A stretch of 61,229 bases of DNA from Desulfobulbus sp. (GTDB taxonomy: Bacteria; Desulfobacterota; Desulfobulbia; Desulfobulbales; Desulfobulbaceae), in assembly GCA_011051875.1 (NCBI GenBank), contig DRKI01000205.1:1-61229 (forward strand). Direction: 5' to 3'. The first letter of the stretch is position 1. Every line of letters begins with the position of its first letter. Shown in pieces: positions 8,003 through 17,954 of this stretch. Below the pieces are notes generated by a model that ran no database searches, was not told the DNA's origin, and was given only the letters and a program-made list of their open reading frames with translations. Both the position numbers and the translations under genes were made by a program.

Positions 8003-11000
8003 ATGACAGACAGAAGCACGGCCGGCCCGGTCATGGTGATCGGCGGCGGCGTCACCGGGATCCAGGCCGCCCTGGACCTGGCCGAACTCGGTTACAGGGT
8101 CTTTCTGGTGGAACGTTCAGGGGCCATCGGCGGCGCCATGGCCAGGCTCGACAGGACCTATCCGGCCAACGAGTGCGCCATGTGAACACTCGGCCCCCGC
8201 CTGGTCGAGTGCGGTCGGCACTCCAACATCCACCTGTTCACCCTGTGCGAGGTGACAGATATCGCCGGCAGCCCCGGTGACTTCCGCGTCACTCTCACCC
8301 GCGCCCCACGCTACGTGGACGCGGAGCGCTGCATCGGCTGCGGCGAATGCGGCCTTGCCTGCCCGCAGGAGACTCGGGGCGGGAGGCAGCGGGCCATCTT
8401 CATCCCCTACCCGCAGGCCGTGCCCGCCTGCTACCAGGTCGATGCCGACGCCTGCCTGCGACTGCAGGGCCGGGACCGGTGCAGCGCCTGCCTGGCCGCC
8501 TGCCCCACCGGCGCTATCGACTTCAACGAGCAGGAGACGCGCCTCGAGCTGGCCGCGGCCGCCGTCATCCTGGCGCCGGGCGCCACCTGCTTTGATCCCG
8601 CCCGCCTTCCCTCCCATGGCTATGCCGCCTCGGCCGATGTCATCACCTCCATGGAATTCGAGGAATACCTTGCCCGATCAGCTCCCGGCTCCCTGCGCCG
8701 TCCCTCGGGGGGCGATCCGGTGCGCGACATGGCCTTTCTGCTCTGTGTGGGCAGCAGGTGTGAGCAGGGCAACGGCTACTGTTCCTCGGTCTGCTGCATG
8801 GTCGCGGTCAAGGAGGCCCTGGCCGCCCGCAGCCATGACCCTGACCTGAAGATCACGATCTTTTTCACCGACATGCGCACATCGGCCAGGGGATTTGACC
8901 CCTACCGCCAAGAGGCACAAGCGCGCGGCATCCGGTTTGTCCGCTGCCGGCCGGCCGGGGTCGAGACCGACGGCGCCGGCGGCCGGCCGCGGCTGCGCTA
9001 CATCAGCGAACAGGGCAAACAGGTCGAAAAAATCGTCGACCTGGTGGTGCTCGCCGTGGGGCTGGAGACACCACCCCATGCCATCCTTCTGGCCAGGAAG
9101 GCCGAAGTCCGAATGAGCCCGGACAACTTTGCTGCGGTCTCCGACTTTGCGCCGGTCACCACCTCCCGGCCCGGCATCTTCACCTGCGGCTGCTTCTCCG
9201 GACCCAAGGACATCGCCACCTCGGTCACCGAGGGTTCCGCCGCGGCCGCCGCGGCCGCGGCCCTGCTGGGTGGAACAGGCCACTGCCGGACACCGCTGAA
9301 ATCCGTGCCAAACAGCGGCGACAACGGGGAACCGGCAGTGGGGGTCTTTCTCTGTCACTGCGGCACCAACATCAGCCGCCACCTGGACCTTGCGCAGGTG
9401 GCGGCGCACGCCGCCGCCCTGCCCGGGGTGAGGCTCGTGGAGCAGGACAGGTTCTGCTGCAGCCGCAGCGGCCAGGAGCAGATCGCCGACGCCATCCGCA
9501 GCAGGGGCCTGGACCGGATCGTGGTCGCGGCCTGCAGCCCGCTTACCCACGAACCCCTCTTCCGCAGGACCCTGGCCAACGCCGGGCTCAACAGCAGTAT
9601 GTTTGCCATGGCCAATATCCGCAACCAGGATGCCTGGGTGCACAGGGATGAGCCGGAGGCGGCCACGCGCAAGGCGTGCGGCCTGGTCCGCATGGCCGTG
9701 GCCTCGGTCCTGGACCAGGAGCCGGCAGCACCACTCCGTGTCCCGGTCACCCGCCGGGCCCTGGTCATCGGCGGCGGCCTGGCCGGCATGACAGCGGCCC
9801 TGAACCTGGCCGAACAGGGTTTTCCGGTGCACCTGGTGGAGCGTAACAGCCGCCTGGGCGGCAATGCGCTTCATCTGCATACCACCTGGTCCGGCGAACC
9901 TGTCAGTTCCCGCCTGCAGAAACTGACCGGCCGGGTCCTCACCCATCCGCTGATCACCGTGCACCTGGAGACCTGGATCAGCGGGGCCCGCGGCTGGCTG
10001 GGCAGTTTCCGTTCCAGGCTCACGAACAGGGACGGGACCGGCCAGAGCGTGGCGCACGGGGTCACCATCATCGCCACCGGCGGCAGCCGGCTGCTGCCCG
10101 ATGAGTATGGTTACCAGGAGCACAGGGAGGTCGTGACGGCGCTGGAATTCGACAAGCTGCGGGAGATCAACGACATCCACGTCAGAAAGAGCACTATCTT
10201 TCTCTTTATCCAGTGCGTGGGCTCGCGACAGGAAGACCGGGACTACTGCTCCAGGGTCTGCTGCACGCATGCGGTCCAGTCGGCCATCAAGCTGAAAAAA
10301 GAAGGGGCCCAGCGCAGGATCTATATCTTGTATCGCGACATGCGGACCTGCGGTCAGCACGAGAAGCTCTATGCCGAGGCGCGCCGGGCCGGGGTGATCT
10401 TCATCCGCTACGAACCCGCAGCCAGGCCCGTGGTGCGACGGGACAAAAAGGGATTGCTGGTGGAGGTCAGGGACCACATCCTGCAGCGCCCCCTGCGGAT
10501 ACCGGCCGACATGATCATCCTGGCGGCGGCCATCATCCCGCCGGCCGGCGCCGACGAGCTGGCCCGCCTCTACGGCCTGGACCAGGACAGGTACGGATTC
10601 TTCCGCGAGGCCCATGTCAAGCTGCGCCCCGTGGACAGCGGCACGGCCGGCATCTTTGTCGCCGGCCTGGCCCACTATCCCAAGCCGGTGCAGGAATCCA
10701 TGGCCCAGGCCCTGGCCGCCGCCGGCAGGGCGGCCATCATTCTGTGCCGGGACCACCTGGTCCTGGACCGGCCAATGGCGCATCTCGATCCCGTGGCCTG
10801 CGATCACTGCGGCCAGTGCGTGGATGTCTGTCCCGTGCGCGCCATCACCATGGAAGAGATCTCTGTACAGGGGCAGGTGGCGCAGCGGGTGATGATCAAC
10901 AGCGCCCTCTGCACCGGCTGCGGTATCTGCCAGGGAACCTGTCCCAAGCGCGGGGTGGCGGTGACCGGGTTCAGCCCGGCCCAGCTCGGGGCCCAGGTTA

Positions 11001-11017
11001 CCGCGGCCCTGCAATGA
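8003..11017 (+). CDS. hdrA: HdrA-type flavin/iron-sulfur subunit, selenocysteine at UGA 8183
   Basis: HdrA is the FAD-bifurcating core of Hdr complexes. Reading through UGA 8183-8185 gives 1004 residues with Sec61 in NECAM-U-TLGPRL, where family members have Cys. The first half has GGGVTGIQAALDLAELG, ferredoxin-like CIGCGECGLACP and CSACLAACP, and CVGSRCEQ. A second HdrA module begins near residue 590 (GGGLAGMTAALNLAE) and repeats CVGSRQ and YCSRVCC. The C-terminus has two 4Fe-4S motifs, CDHCGQCVDVCP and CTGCGICQGTCP. Without readthrough the product would be 60 residues, while the long frame downstream would lack its FAD-binding start. The start ATG 8003 follows AGGA. Genes for MvhD, G and A follow, so it probably takes electrons from that hydrogenase. 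Confidence 0.93.
8187..8211 (+). other. Candidate SECIS hairpin of hdrA
   Basis: Directly after the UGA, CACTCGGCC (8187-8195) pairs with GGTCGAGTG (8203-8211) over nine base pairs including one G-U, closing a 7-base loop CCCGCCT. This fits a bacterial in-frame SECIS element. Confidence 0.7.
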
Positions 11018-11159
11018 CCCGCGGCCATGAAGACAACCCGGCGTGGCCGGGCCGGATCCCGGAGCCGGCCGCGACACCCCATGAAGACAGCACCGCCCGC
11101 ATGCAGATGAAATGTCCTGGGGCCGCTTACCTGCCAACGCTTCCGCCACCGGAGGAAAC
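11018..11159 (+). other. Short gap between hdrA and mvhD
   Basis: These 142 bp contain no convincing gene, promoter or terminator; the only clear signal is the GGAGGAA ribosome site of mvhD at the right edge. Read-through transcription from hdrA is likely. Confidence 0.4.
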
Positions 11160-11567
11160 ATGCCGCATCAATCCACGATCCTTGCCTTCTGCTGCACATG
11201 GTGCGCCTATCCGGCCGCCGACCTGGCCGGAACCGCCCGGATGGACTACCCGGCCGAACTCCGCATCATCCGGGTCATGTGCTCGGGCATGGTCCACCCG
11301 GACCTGGTGCTCACTGCCCTGGAAAAGGGCGCTGCCGGAGTAATGGTCCTCGGCTGCCGGCCGGGTGGCTGCCATTACCGGGATGGCAATACCATTACCC
11401 TTGCCCGGATGGAGATGGTGGAAGAGCTGATGGAGGACTTCGGCTTTGACCGGAGGCGGCTCTTTGTCGGCTGGTGTTCCGCTGCCGAACCGGACCGGTT
11501 TGCCGACATGGTGCGCCGGATGAGCGCGCGGCTGGAACGGCTGCAGGGTGCCGGGGAGGAGAACTGA
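11160..11567 (+). CDS. mvhD: MvhD-like electron-transfer iron-sulfur subunit
   Basis: MvhD links the Mvh hydrogenase module to HdrA through a 2Fe-2S cluster. The 135-residue protein starts at ATG 11160 behind GGAGGAA and has FCCTWCAYPAADLAG, VMCSGMV, GCRPGGCHYRDGN (usually GCHPGDCHY) and GWCSAAE, the conserved Cys pattern of the family. The His-to-Arg and Asp-to-Gly changes in the third motif are unusual. Its stop overlaps the mvhG start (TGATG). No UGA codon occurs inside, unlike in some selenocysteine-containing relatives. Confidence 0.92.
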   Translation: MPHQSTILAFCCTWCAYPAADLAGTARMDYPAELRIIRVMCSGMVHPDLVLTALEKGAAGVMVLGCRPGGCHYRDGNTITLARMEMVEELMEDFGFDRRRLFVGWCSAAEPDRFADMVRRMSARLERLQGAGEEN

Positions 11568-12484
11568 TGGCCTTTCGGATCGCGGCCCAGTGGCTGCATT
11601 CCTGTGCCGGCTGCGAGATGGCGATCCTGGATACGGGATCGCGCCTGCTGTCCCTGCTTGACGGCATCGAACTGGTACACATGCCCCTGCTGGTGGACAA
11701 CAAGTACCACGCCCCGGACCGGCCGCCGGAGGAGGCCGACATCCCGCCCGCCGATCTTGGCCTCGTCTCCGGCGGCGTGGCCAACAGGGAACAGCTCGAA
11801 CTCCTGCAGGCCATGCGCCGGCGATGCTCTTTCCTGGTCGGACTGGGGACCTGCGCCAGCCACGGCGGTATCCCGGCCATGATCAACAGCTGGCCCCTGG
11901 CAGAGGGACTGGCTGCCACCTATGAGAATATCGAGTCCGGCACCCCGCCCGCGGCCGGCAGCATTCCGGCGCCACTGGACCGGGTCTATGCCGTGGACGA
12001 AAAGGTGAACATCGACCTCCTGCTGCCCGGATGTCCACCTGACCCGGAGCAGATCCACCAGGTACTCACCACCCTGGCCGCGGGAACCAGACCGCCGGCC
12101 AGGACCGGCTCGGTATGCGACCGTTGCCCCACCCGGCGCCACTCCATGGCAGACAGGCCCCAGGTACGGCGCTTTGTCGAGGCCGCCGCATTTGATCCTG
12201 ACCGGCCCGTGGCCGCCATGCCCTGCCTGCTCGAGCAGGGCCTGCTCTGCATGGGCCCGGTCACTGCCGGCGGCTGCGAGCACCACGGCGCACCGGCCTG
12301 CATCGGGGCCCGGGCTCCCTGCCGGGGCTGCTACGGCCCGGTGGCGGGACAGGGCAACCAGATGGTGGCCATGATGAATATCCTGGCCAGTCACGGCCTG
12401 GACTTCCGCTCCGTGGTCGACCGCCGTGCCATGCTGCGTTTTGCAGGCGCGCACGGCCTGCTGCGGCCGGTCAAGCCGAAATAA
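11567..12484 (+). CDS. mvhG: MvhG-like [NiFe] hydrogenase small subunit
   Basis: This is the small subunit of a group 3 cytoplasmic hydrogenase. The 305 residues start WLHSCAGCEM, the proximal-cluster motif, followed by GLGTCASHGG and LLPGCPPDPEQI. Further clusters are supplied by CDRCPTRR and the C-terminal region with CLLEQGLLCMGPVTAGGC and CRGCYGP. There is no signal peptide, in contrast to HynB. It starts inside the mvhD stop. It passes electrons from the active site in MvhA to MvhD and HdrA. Confidence 0.93.
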   Translation: MAFRIAAQWLHSCAGCEMAILDTGSRLLSLLDGIELVHMPLLVDNKYHAPDRPPEEADIPPADLGLVSGGVANREQLELLQAMRRRCSFLVGLGTCASHGGIPAMINSWPLAEGLAATYENIESGTPPAAGSIPAPLDRVYAVDEKVNIDLLLPGCPPDPEQIHQVLTTLAAGTRPPARTGSVCDRCPTRRHSMADRPQVRRFVEAAAFDPDRPVAAMPCLLEQGLLCMGPVTAGGCEHHGAPACIGARAPCRGCYGPVAGQGNQMVAMMNILASHGLDFRSVVDRRAMLRFAGAHGLLRPVKPK

Positions 12485-12532
12485 TAAAAAAATCCGAGCT
12501 GTTGCATACAGCGGCGAACTATTCCGGAAATC

Positions 12533-13987
12533 ATGGCAAAGATAACCATCAACCCCGTCACCAGGATCGAAGGGCATGCCAGGATCACCATCCACCTGGA
12601 CGAGGCCGGCGATGTCAGGGAGACCCGGTTGCACCTCACCACCCTGCGCGGTTTTGAGACCTTTGTCCGGGGCCGGGCCGCTGAAGAGCTGCCCCGGATC
12701 GTGACCAGGATCTGCGGAATCTGCCCCTGGCTGCACCACCTTGCCTCGGCCAAGGCCGTGGACCGCTGCTTCGGCGCCCGGCCGCCGGCCGCCGCCCAGG
12801 CGCTGCGCGAGCTGTGTCTGCACCTGGCCCACATCAGTGACAAGATCCTCCACTTCTTCTTCCTAGCCGGGCCCGACCTCCTCCCGGATACCGATCCCCG
12901 GGCACGCAACCTGGCCGGCCTGGCCCGGCAGAATCCCGAGCTGGCCGAAGAGGTGGTGCGCATGCGGGTCCAGGCCCAGAAGATGCTGGAGCTGATCGGT
13001 GGCCGTGCCATCCATCCTGTTGCCGCTGTTGCCGGCGGCTTTTCCCGGCCCCTGGCCGAAGACGAACGGCGGCAACTTGCCCGGCAGGCAGGGCAGCTCC
13101 TCGACTTTGCCCTCCGGGCCATGGCCCATGCCAAGACAGAGATCTTCCCGCTCCACCGCGGACCGGCGGCCGAAGCGGGCGCCATCCGCACGGGTTTCCT
13201 GGGCATGGTGGACGGCGAGGGGAACCTGCAACTCTACGAGGGCGGCCTGCGGCTGATGCAAGAGGACGGCACGGTGACCGATTTCCCGGCCCACCGGTAC
13301 GACAGCTTCCTGGCCGAACATGCCGAGCCGTGGAGCCACGGCAAGATGGTCTATGCCCGCTGCTGGCAGCAGGGATTCTCCATGGACCCGGACCGGCCGG
13401 CCGGGATCTACCGCGTCAACACCCTTGCCCGCCTCAACGTGGCCGACCGGATCGCCACGCCCCGGGCCCAGGAGGAACTGGAAGAGTTCCGGTCTCTGTC
13501 CGGCCGGCCGGCCCAGTCCACCCTGCTCTTCCACCATGCCCGGCTGATCGAGCTGATCCATGCCTGCGAGCGCAGCGTCGAGCTGCTCGCCGGAAACGAT
13601 ATCACCGACCAGTGTATCCGGACCCGGGCCCGGCCCGGGGCCGGCCGCGGCATCGGTGTGGTGGAGGCACCGCGCGGCACCCTGATCCATGACTACACCA
13701 CCGACGAAAAGGGCTGCATCACGCGCGCCAACCTGATCGTCGGTACCACCCATAACATCGCGCCCATGAACATGAGTATCCGCAAGGCGGCCTCGGGCCT
13801 GATCCGGGGCGGCCGGTACGACAGGGAGATGCTGAACCGGGTGGAGATGGCGGTGCGCGCCTATGACCCGTGAATGTCCTGCGCCACTCACCGCCTGGAC
13901 GGCGGTGCATCCTTCTCCGTGAGCCTGGTGAACGCGGACAACAGGATCATCGAAACAACGGGAGACGAACACCGTGACCCGGCATGA
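12533..13987 (+). CDS. mvhA: MvhA-like [NiFeSe] hydrogenase large subunit, selenocysteine at UGA 13871
   Basis: This subunit holds the H2-activating Ni-Fe centre. Two nickel ligands lie in RICGIC near residue 60. The other two come from the C-terminal DPCxxC motif, which here reads DP-UGA-MSCATH: the first ligand is encoded by UGA 13871 (Sec447), as in the known [NiFeSe] enzymes. Stopping at that UGA would delete two of the four nickel ligands. Readthrough gives 484 residues including a tail after the ATH processing site. The N-terminus, PVTRIEGHARI, is typical. The stop overlaps the next gene by 14 bp. Confidence 0.94.
13889..13907 (+). other. Candidate SECIS hairpin of mvhA
   Basis: CACCGCC (13889-13895) and GGCGGTG (13901-13907) form a perfect 7-bp stem with loop TGGAC, 16 bases after the UGA. 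Spacing and size match a bacterial SECIS element. Confidence 0.7.
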
Positions 13988-14231
13988 CCATAAACAGATT
14001 CCCGGCCGGCGGCGACTGGTCCGGGTTGAGAACCCGGCCGGCGCCTGCGGCCACACCGGTCACTTCACCGCCGACGAGCTCAAGGCCCGGGCCGTGGGCG
14101 ATGCAGTGGACGGCACCTGCCCCTTCTGCGGCCGGGTCCATCTTTCGGAGGAAGAGATCCGGGAGCTGGAACAGCAGAAGGTGGTCCGCTCGGAGCGGTA
14201 TCAGCGCATCAGGCAGCAGGCCGAGGAGTGA
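13974..14231 (+). CDS. Small Cys/His protein downstream of mvhA
   Basis: An 85-residue frame starts at GTG 13974 behind GGGAGA and overlaps the 3' end of mvhA by 14 bp, which supports translation. It has an isolated CPFCGRVH motif, further Cys and His at CGHTGH, and a charged helical C-terminus. The CxxC plus His pattern could bind zinc or iron. I do not recognise the family. As the last gene of the Mvh block it may be an assembly or accessory factor, which is inference from position only. Confidence 0.65.
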   Translation: MTRHDHKQIPGRRRLVRVENPAGACGHTGHFTADELKARAVGDAVDGTCPFCGRVHLSEEEIRELEQQKVVRSERYQRIRQQAEE

Positions 14232-14302
14232 TTCGTGCAAAAACCTCTTGCCCAACAGAAAAATTGATGTATATTTTACTGAAACTGCGATAAAATTTTC
14301 AG

Positions 14303-14342
14303 GTGCAACTTGTGCACATTGTGCATTGCACAACTTGCACAA
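14303..14342 (+). promoter_or_regulatory. TTGTGCA operator array in front of hynB
   Basis: The stretch contains TTGTGCACA at 14310, the perfect palindrome TTGTGCA-T-TGCACAA at 14319-14333, and TTGCACAA at 14335-14342. It is 100 bp upstream of the hynB start in a short AT-rich gap. Matching half-sites lie in front of the hyp/Hdr divergent promoter at 5833-5968, so both operons probably answer to the same DNA-binding protein. Confidence 0.65.
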
Positions 14343-14443
14343 CCAACAATCCGGACCGCTCTCCCCCTGGCCGCTCTTCCTGCGGCCGGGGACAGGGGGA
14401 ATGCTCCGGGCAGTGCCTGGGACCAGGCAAGGGAGGGGAAGCC

Positions 14444-15526
14444 ATGGCAGAACAGTTGGCTGGGCAAAACTTCAAGGTCAGTCGAAGGGTCTTTCTCAAG
14501 GGCTGCACCCTGGCGGCAACCGCACTCGGGCTTTCCGAGTCCATGGTGCCAAGGCTGGTGGAGGCCGCCGCCTCCGACCAGCGTCCGCCGGTGGTCTGGC
14601 TCCATTTCCAGGAGTGCACCGGCTGTACCGAATCCCTGCTCCGGGCCTCGCACCCTGATATCGGCAGGCTGATCCTGGACATCATCTCCCTGGACTACCA
14701 CGAGACCGTCATGGCAGGATCAGGCCTCCAGGCGGAAAAATCCCTGCAGGACACCCTGGACCGCTACAGCGGCAAATTCGTCTGCGTGGTCGAGGGCGCG
14801 ATTCCGACCAAGGACGGCGGCATCTACTGCAAGATCGGCGGCAGGACCGCCATGGACATCCTGGCCGAGGTCGGCCCCAAGGCGGCGGCGGTGATCGCCA
14901 TCGGCACCTGCTCCTCCTTTGGCGGTATCCAGGCCGCCAAGCCCAATCCCACCGGTGCCGCGGGCGTGAGCGAACTCCTGCCCGGGGTCCCGGTCATCAA
15001 CATTCCAGGCTGTCCGCCCAACCCGATCTCTTTCCTGGGCACCGTGCTCCACTACTTCACCTTTCAGCGGCTGCCTCGCACCGACCAGATGGGGCGGCCG
15101 CTCTTTGCCTACGGCCGCAAGATCCATGATCACTGTGAGCGCAGGGCCCACTTCGACGAGGGACGCTTTGTCGAGCAGTTCGGCGACGATGCGCATCTCC
15201 GGGGCTACTGCCTCTACAAGGTCGGCTGCCGTGGACCGGGAACCTTTTCCAACTGCCCCACGGCCCGCTTCAACGACGTCGATGTCTGGCCGGTCAGCGT
15301 TGGTCATGGCTGCATCGGCTGCACCGAGCCGGACTTCTGGGACAACATGGGCCCCTTCTATGAGCGGCTGCCCGGGGTCTCCATCCCCGGCAGCGGCGGC
15401 GGCATTGTCCATGACGCCGAGACCGCGGGCAAGACCATCCTCGGCGTGACCGCGGCGGCCATCGGTATCCATGCCGCGGTGGGCATTGGCAGGAAACTGG
15501 CAGGCAAAAAGAAGAAGGAAGAGTAG
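14444..15526 (+). CDS. hynB: Periplasmic [NiFe] hydrogenase small subunit
   Basis: This is the iron-sulfur subunit of a group 1 uptake hydrogenase. The start is ATG 14444 behind GGGAGGGGAAGCC. A Tat signal, SRRVFLKG, lies near residues 14-21. Then come CTGCTE (proximal cluster), GTCSSFGG, PGCPPNP, GYCLYKVGC and the NCPTARFN/GCIGCTEPDFWD pair that bind the other clusters. About 25 residues from the end is a short hydrophobic stretch followed by KKKKEE, a possible membrane anchor. 360 residues. The in-frame extension upstream of 14444 covers the operator array and is unlikely to be translated. Confidence 0.94.
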   Translation: MAEQLAGQNFKVSRRVFLKGCTLAATALGLSESMVPRLVEAAASDQRPPVVWLHFQECTGCTESLLRASHPDIGRLILDIISLDYHETVMAGSGLQAEKSLQDTLDRYSGKFVCVVEGAIPTKDGGIYCKIGGRTAMDILAEVGPKAAAVIAIGTCSSFGGIQAAKPNPTGAAGVSELLPGVPVINIPGCPPNPISFLGTVLHYFTFQRLPRTDQMGRPLFAYGRKIHDHCERRAHFDEGRFVEQFGDDAHLRGYCLYKVGCRGPGTFSNCPTARFNDVDVWPVSVGHGCIGCTEPDFWDNMGPFYERLPGVSIPGSGGGIVHDAETAGKTILGVTAAAIGIHAAVGIGRKLAGKKKKEE

Positions 15527-15555
15527 ATCGCAGATCCCGGCAAGGAGGAAATCCC

Positions 15556-17256
15556 ATGGCACAGCGAATCGTGGTCGATCCCATCACCCGGATCGAAGGC
15601 CACCTGAGAATAGATGTCGAGGCGGAGAACGGCAAGATCACAAAGGCATGGTCTTCCGGACAGATGTGGCGCGGAATCGAGGTAATACTTCAGGGGCGTG
15701 ATCCCAGGGACGCATGGCTGTTCACCCAGCGGATCTGCGGAGTCTGCACCACCGTACACGCCCTGGCCTCGGTCCGGGCCGTGGAGAATGCCCTTGGCCT
15801 CGAGATTCCCATGAACGCCCACTACATCCGCAACCTGGTGCAGGCGATCCATGCCCTGCACGACCATATCGTCCACTTCTATATCCTGTCGGCCCTGGAC
15901 TGGGTGGACGTGGTCTCGGCACTGAAGGCGGATATCGGGAAGACGGTCCAGCTCGCCAATTCCCTGGCCGAATGGCCCGGCAACTCCTACAACCGTTTCA
16001 AGGCGGTGCAGGCCAAGGTGCAGGCCATTGTCGATTCCGGCCAGCTCGGCCCCTTTGCCAGCGGCTACTGGGGGCACCCGGCCATGACCCTGCCGCCGGA
16101 GGCCAACCTGATGGCGGTATCCCACTACCTGGAAGCCCTGGACTACCAGCGCAAGGCCGACCAGGCCCTGGCCATCATCTCGGGCAAGAACCCTCACATC
16201 CAGAACCTCTCCGTGGGCGGGGTCACGGCGGCCATCAACCCGGACAACGAGGCCACCCTCAACACCGAGCGCCTCTACTGGGTCAGGCAGCTGGTCGAAG
16301 AGGTGCGCGGCTTTATCCACAATGTCTACCTGCCCGACGTGATCGCCATCGGTGCCCTGTACAAGGACTGGCTCCAGTACGGGGCCGGGGTCACCAACTA
16401 CCTGGCCGTGCCCGACATGATCCTCGACACCAGGGGAACCAGGTTCGACCTGCCCGGCGGCATCATCATGAACGGCGACCTGGGCGGCGCCCGGGCCTTC
16501 ACCTCCACCGACGATCCCTTCTTCCGCGACAACGTCGCCGAATGCATTGCCCGGTCCTGGTACAGTGGCGACTGGACCCGGCATCCCTACGAGGAGGAGA
16601 CCGTGCCCGACTACACCGACTTCCAGGAAAACGGCAAGTATTCCTGGATCAAGGCGCCGCGCTTCCAGGACCAGCCCATGCAGGTCGGTCCCCTGGCCCA
16701 GGTCATGGTGGGCTACGGCCTTGGACACGAACTGACCACCCGCTACGTCAACGACGCCCTGTCCCGGGTCAGCTCCCTGGCCGGGGTCAAGGTGGACGCC
16801 TCGGCGCTCCATTCCACGCCCGGCCGTCACCTGGCCCGGGCCATCCGGGCGGCCATGCTCTCGGATCTCGCCATCAAGCACTGGCAGCTGCTCATCGACA
16901 ACATCGGCCGCGGCGACCTGGAGATCTTCAACAAGCCCGTGTTTCCCAGTGGCGAGCAGCAGGGGTTCGGATTCCACGAGGCACCGCGCGGCACCCTGTC
17001 CCACTGGATCGTGATCCGGGACGGCAAGATCAAGAACTACCAGTGCGTGGTCCCTTCCACCTGGAATGCCGGGCCGCGGGACAAGGGGGACAAGGCCGGG
17101 CCCTACGAGGCCTCGCTGGTCAACAACCCGGTGGCCGACCCGGAGCGCCCGCTGGAGGTCCTGCGCACGGTGCATTCCTTTGACCCGTGCATCGCCTGCG
17201 CCGTCCACATGCTCGAACCCGGCGGCGGCGAGGTCTGCAGGGTCAAGGCCCTCTGA
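15556..17256 (+). CDS. hynA: Periplasmic [NiFe] hydrogenase large subunit
   Basis: The 566-residue catalytic subunit starts VDPITRIEGHLRI behind GGAGGAA. Nickel ligands are in RICGVC and in the C-terminal DPCIACAVH, here with ordinary Cys codons. The 15 residues after the His form the tail removed by HynD. It has no signal peptide and is exported with HynB. The cell therefore has one Cys-type periplasmic enzyme and one Sec-type cytoplasmic enzyme encoded side by side. Confidence 0.96.
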   Translation: MAQRIVVDPITRIEGHLRIDVEAENGKITKAWSSGQMWRGIEVILQGRDPRDAWLFTQRICGVCTTVHALASVRAVENALGLEIPMNAHYIRNLVQAIHALHDHIVHFYILSALDWVDVVSALKADIGKTVQLANSLAEWPGNSYNRFKAVQAKVQAIVDSGQLGPFASGYWGHPAMTLPPEANLMAVSHYLEALDYQRKADQALAIISGKNPHIQNLSVGGVTAAINPDNEATLNTERLYWVRQLVEEVRGFIHNVYLPDVIAIGALYKDWLQYGAGVTNYLAVPDMILDTRGTRFDLPGGIIMNGDLGGARAFTSTDDPFFRDNVAECIARSWYSGDWTRHPYEEETVPDYTDFQENGKYSWIKAPRFQDQPMQVGPLAQVMVGYGLGHELTTRYVNDALSRVSSLAGVKVDASALHSTPGRHLARAIRAAMLSDLAIKHWQLLIDNIGRGDLEIFNKPVFPSGEQQGFGFHEAPRGTLSHWIVIRDGKIKNYQCVVPSTWNAGPRDKGDKAGPYEASLVNNPVADPERPLEVLRTVHSFDPCIACAVHMLEPGGGEVCRVKAL

Positions 17257-17309
17257 CTCCGTGATGCACCGAAATCCTCCACAGCTCATCTCTGCAAGAG
17301 GAGGGAATC

Positions 17310-17951
17310 ATGCTCTATGAACGACACCATGCCTGGAGCATCCTGCTCAGGATCTACCACTGGGCCTTTGCTCTTTCCATCGTCATCCTGACCGTCACCG
17401 GCTTCTACATCCACTTCCCATGGACCAACACCATGCTGGAGGGAGGCACCACCTTTCCGGTGGCCACCATGCGCTACATCCACTTCCTGGCCGGTTTTGT
17501 CTTCACCGCGGCGGTGCTCATCCGGCTCTACCTGCTCCTGTTCGGCAACCGGCAGGAACGGTTGTGGGATTTTCTGCCGGTCACGCCGCGCAACCTGAAA
17601 AATCTCGGCCACACCTGCATCCACTACGCCTACCTGGGCAGGCGCCACGAACCACGGCTGGGTCACAATACCCTGGCCGGCACGGCCTACATCGTGACCC
17701 TGGTGGTGGCCGTGTTCCAGGGGCTGAGCGGCTTTTACCTGCTCTATCCCGAGTCGGCAACCTGGCAGTCGCTGCAGGTGATCTTCGGATCGCAGATGGA
17801 GGCCAGGTTTCTCCACTACCTGGGCATGTGGTACTTCATGTTCTATGTCCTGGTCCACGTCTACATGGTGGTCTGGAACGACGTGGTCACCAGGGAGGGA
17901 CTGATCTCCTCCATCTTCAACGGCTACAAGTACCTCCGTAACAGCGACTGA
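17310..17951 (+). CDS. Hydrogenase b-type cytochrome subunit
   Basis: This 213-residue membrane protein has four predicted transmembrane helices, with His residues in the helices (RIYHWAFAL, YIHFLAGF, HYLGMWYF, LVHVYMVV) that fit two-heme coordination as in HyaC. It would carry electrons from HynB to the quinone pool. It lies between hynA and the protease gene, starts behind AGGAGGGAATC and is 3 bp from the next start, so it belongs to the operon. Confidence 0.92.
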   Translation: MLYERHHAWSILLRIYHWAFALSIVILTVTGFYIHFPWTNTMLEGGTTFPVATMRYIHFLAGFVFTAAVLIRLYLLLFGNRQERLWDFLPVTPRNLKNLGHTCIHYAYLGRRHEPRLGHNTLAGTAYIVTLVVAVFQGLSGFYLLYPESATWQSLQVIFGSQMEARFLHYLGMWYFMFYVLVHVYMVVWNDVVTREGLISSIFNGYKYLRNSD

Positions 17952-17954
17952 CCC

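Noticed and set aside
8252-11017. HdrA starting downstream of the UGA as a separate gene
   Set aside because: The start would remove the FAD-binding N-terminus, which is present in frame just upstream of the UGA at 8183; the Sec reading gives a complete family member.
14303-14443. N-terminal extension of HynB
   Set aside because: It covers the TTGTGCA operator array; the ATG at 14444 has a strong ribosome site and places the Tat motif correctly.
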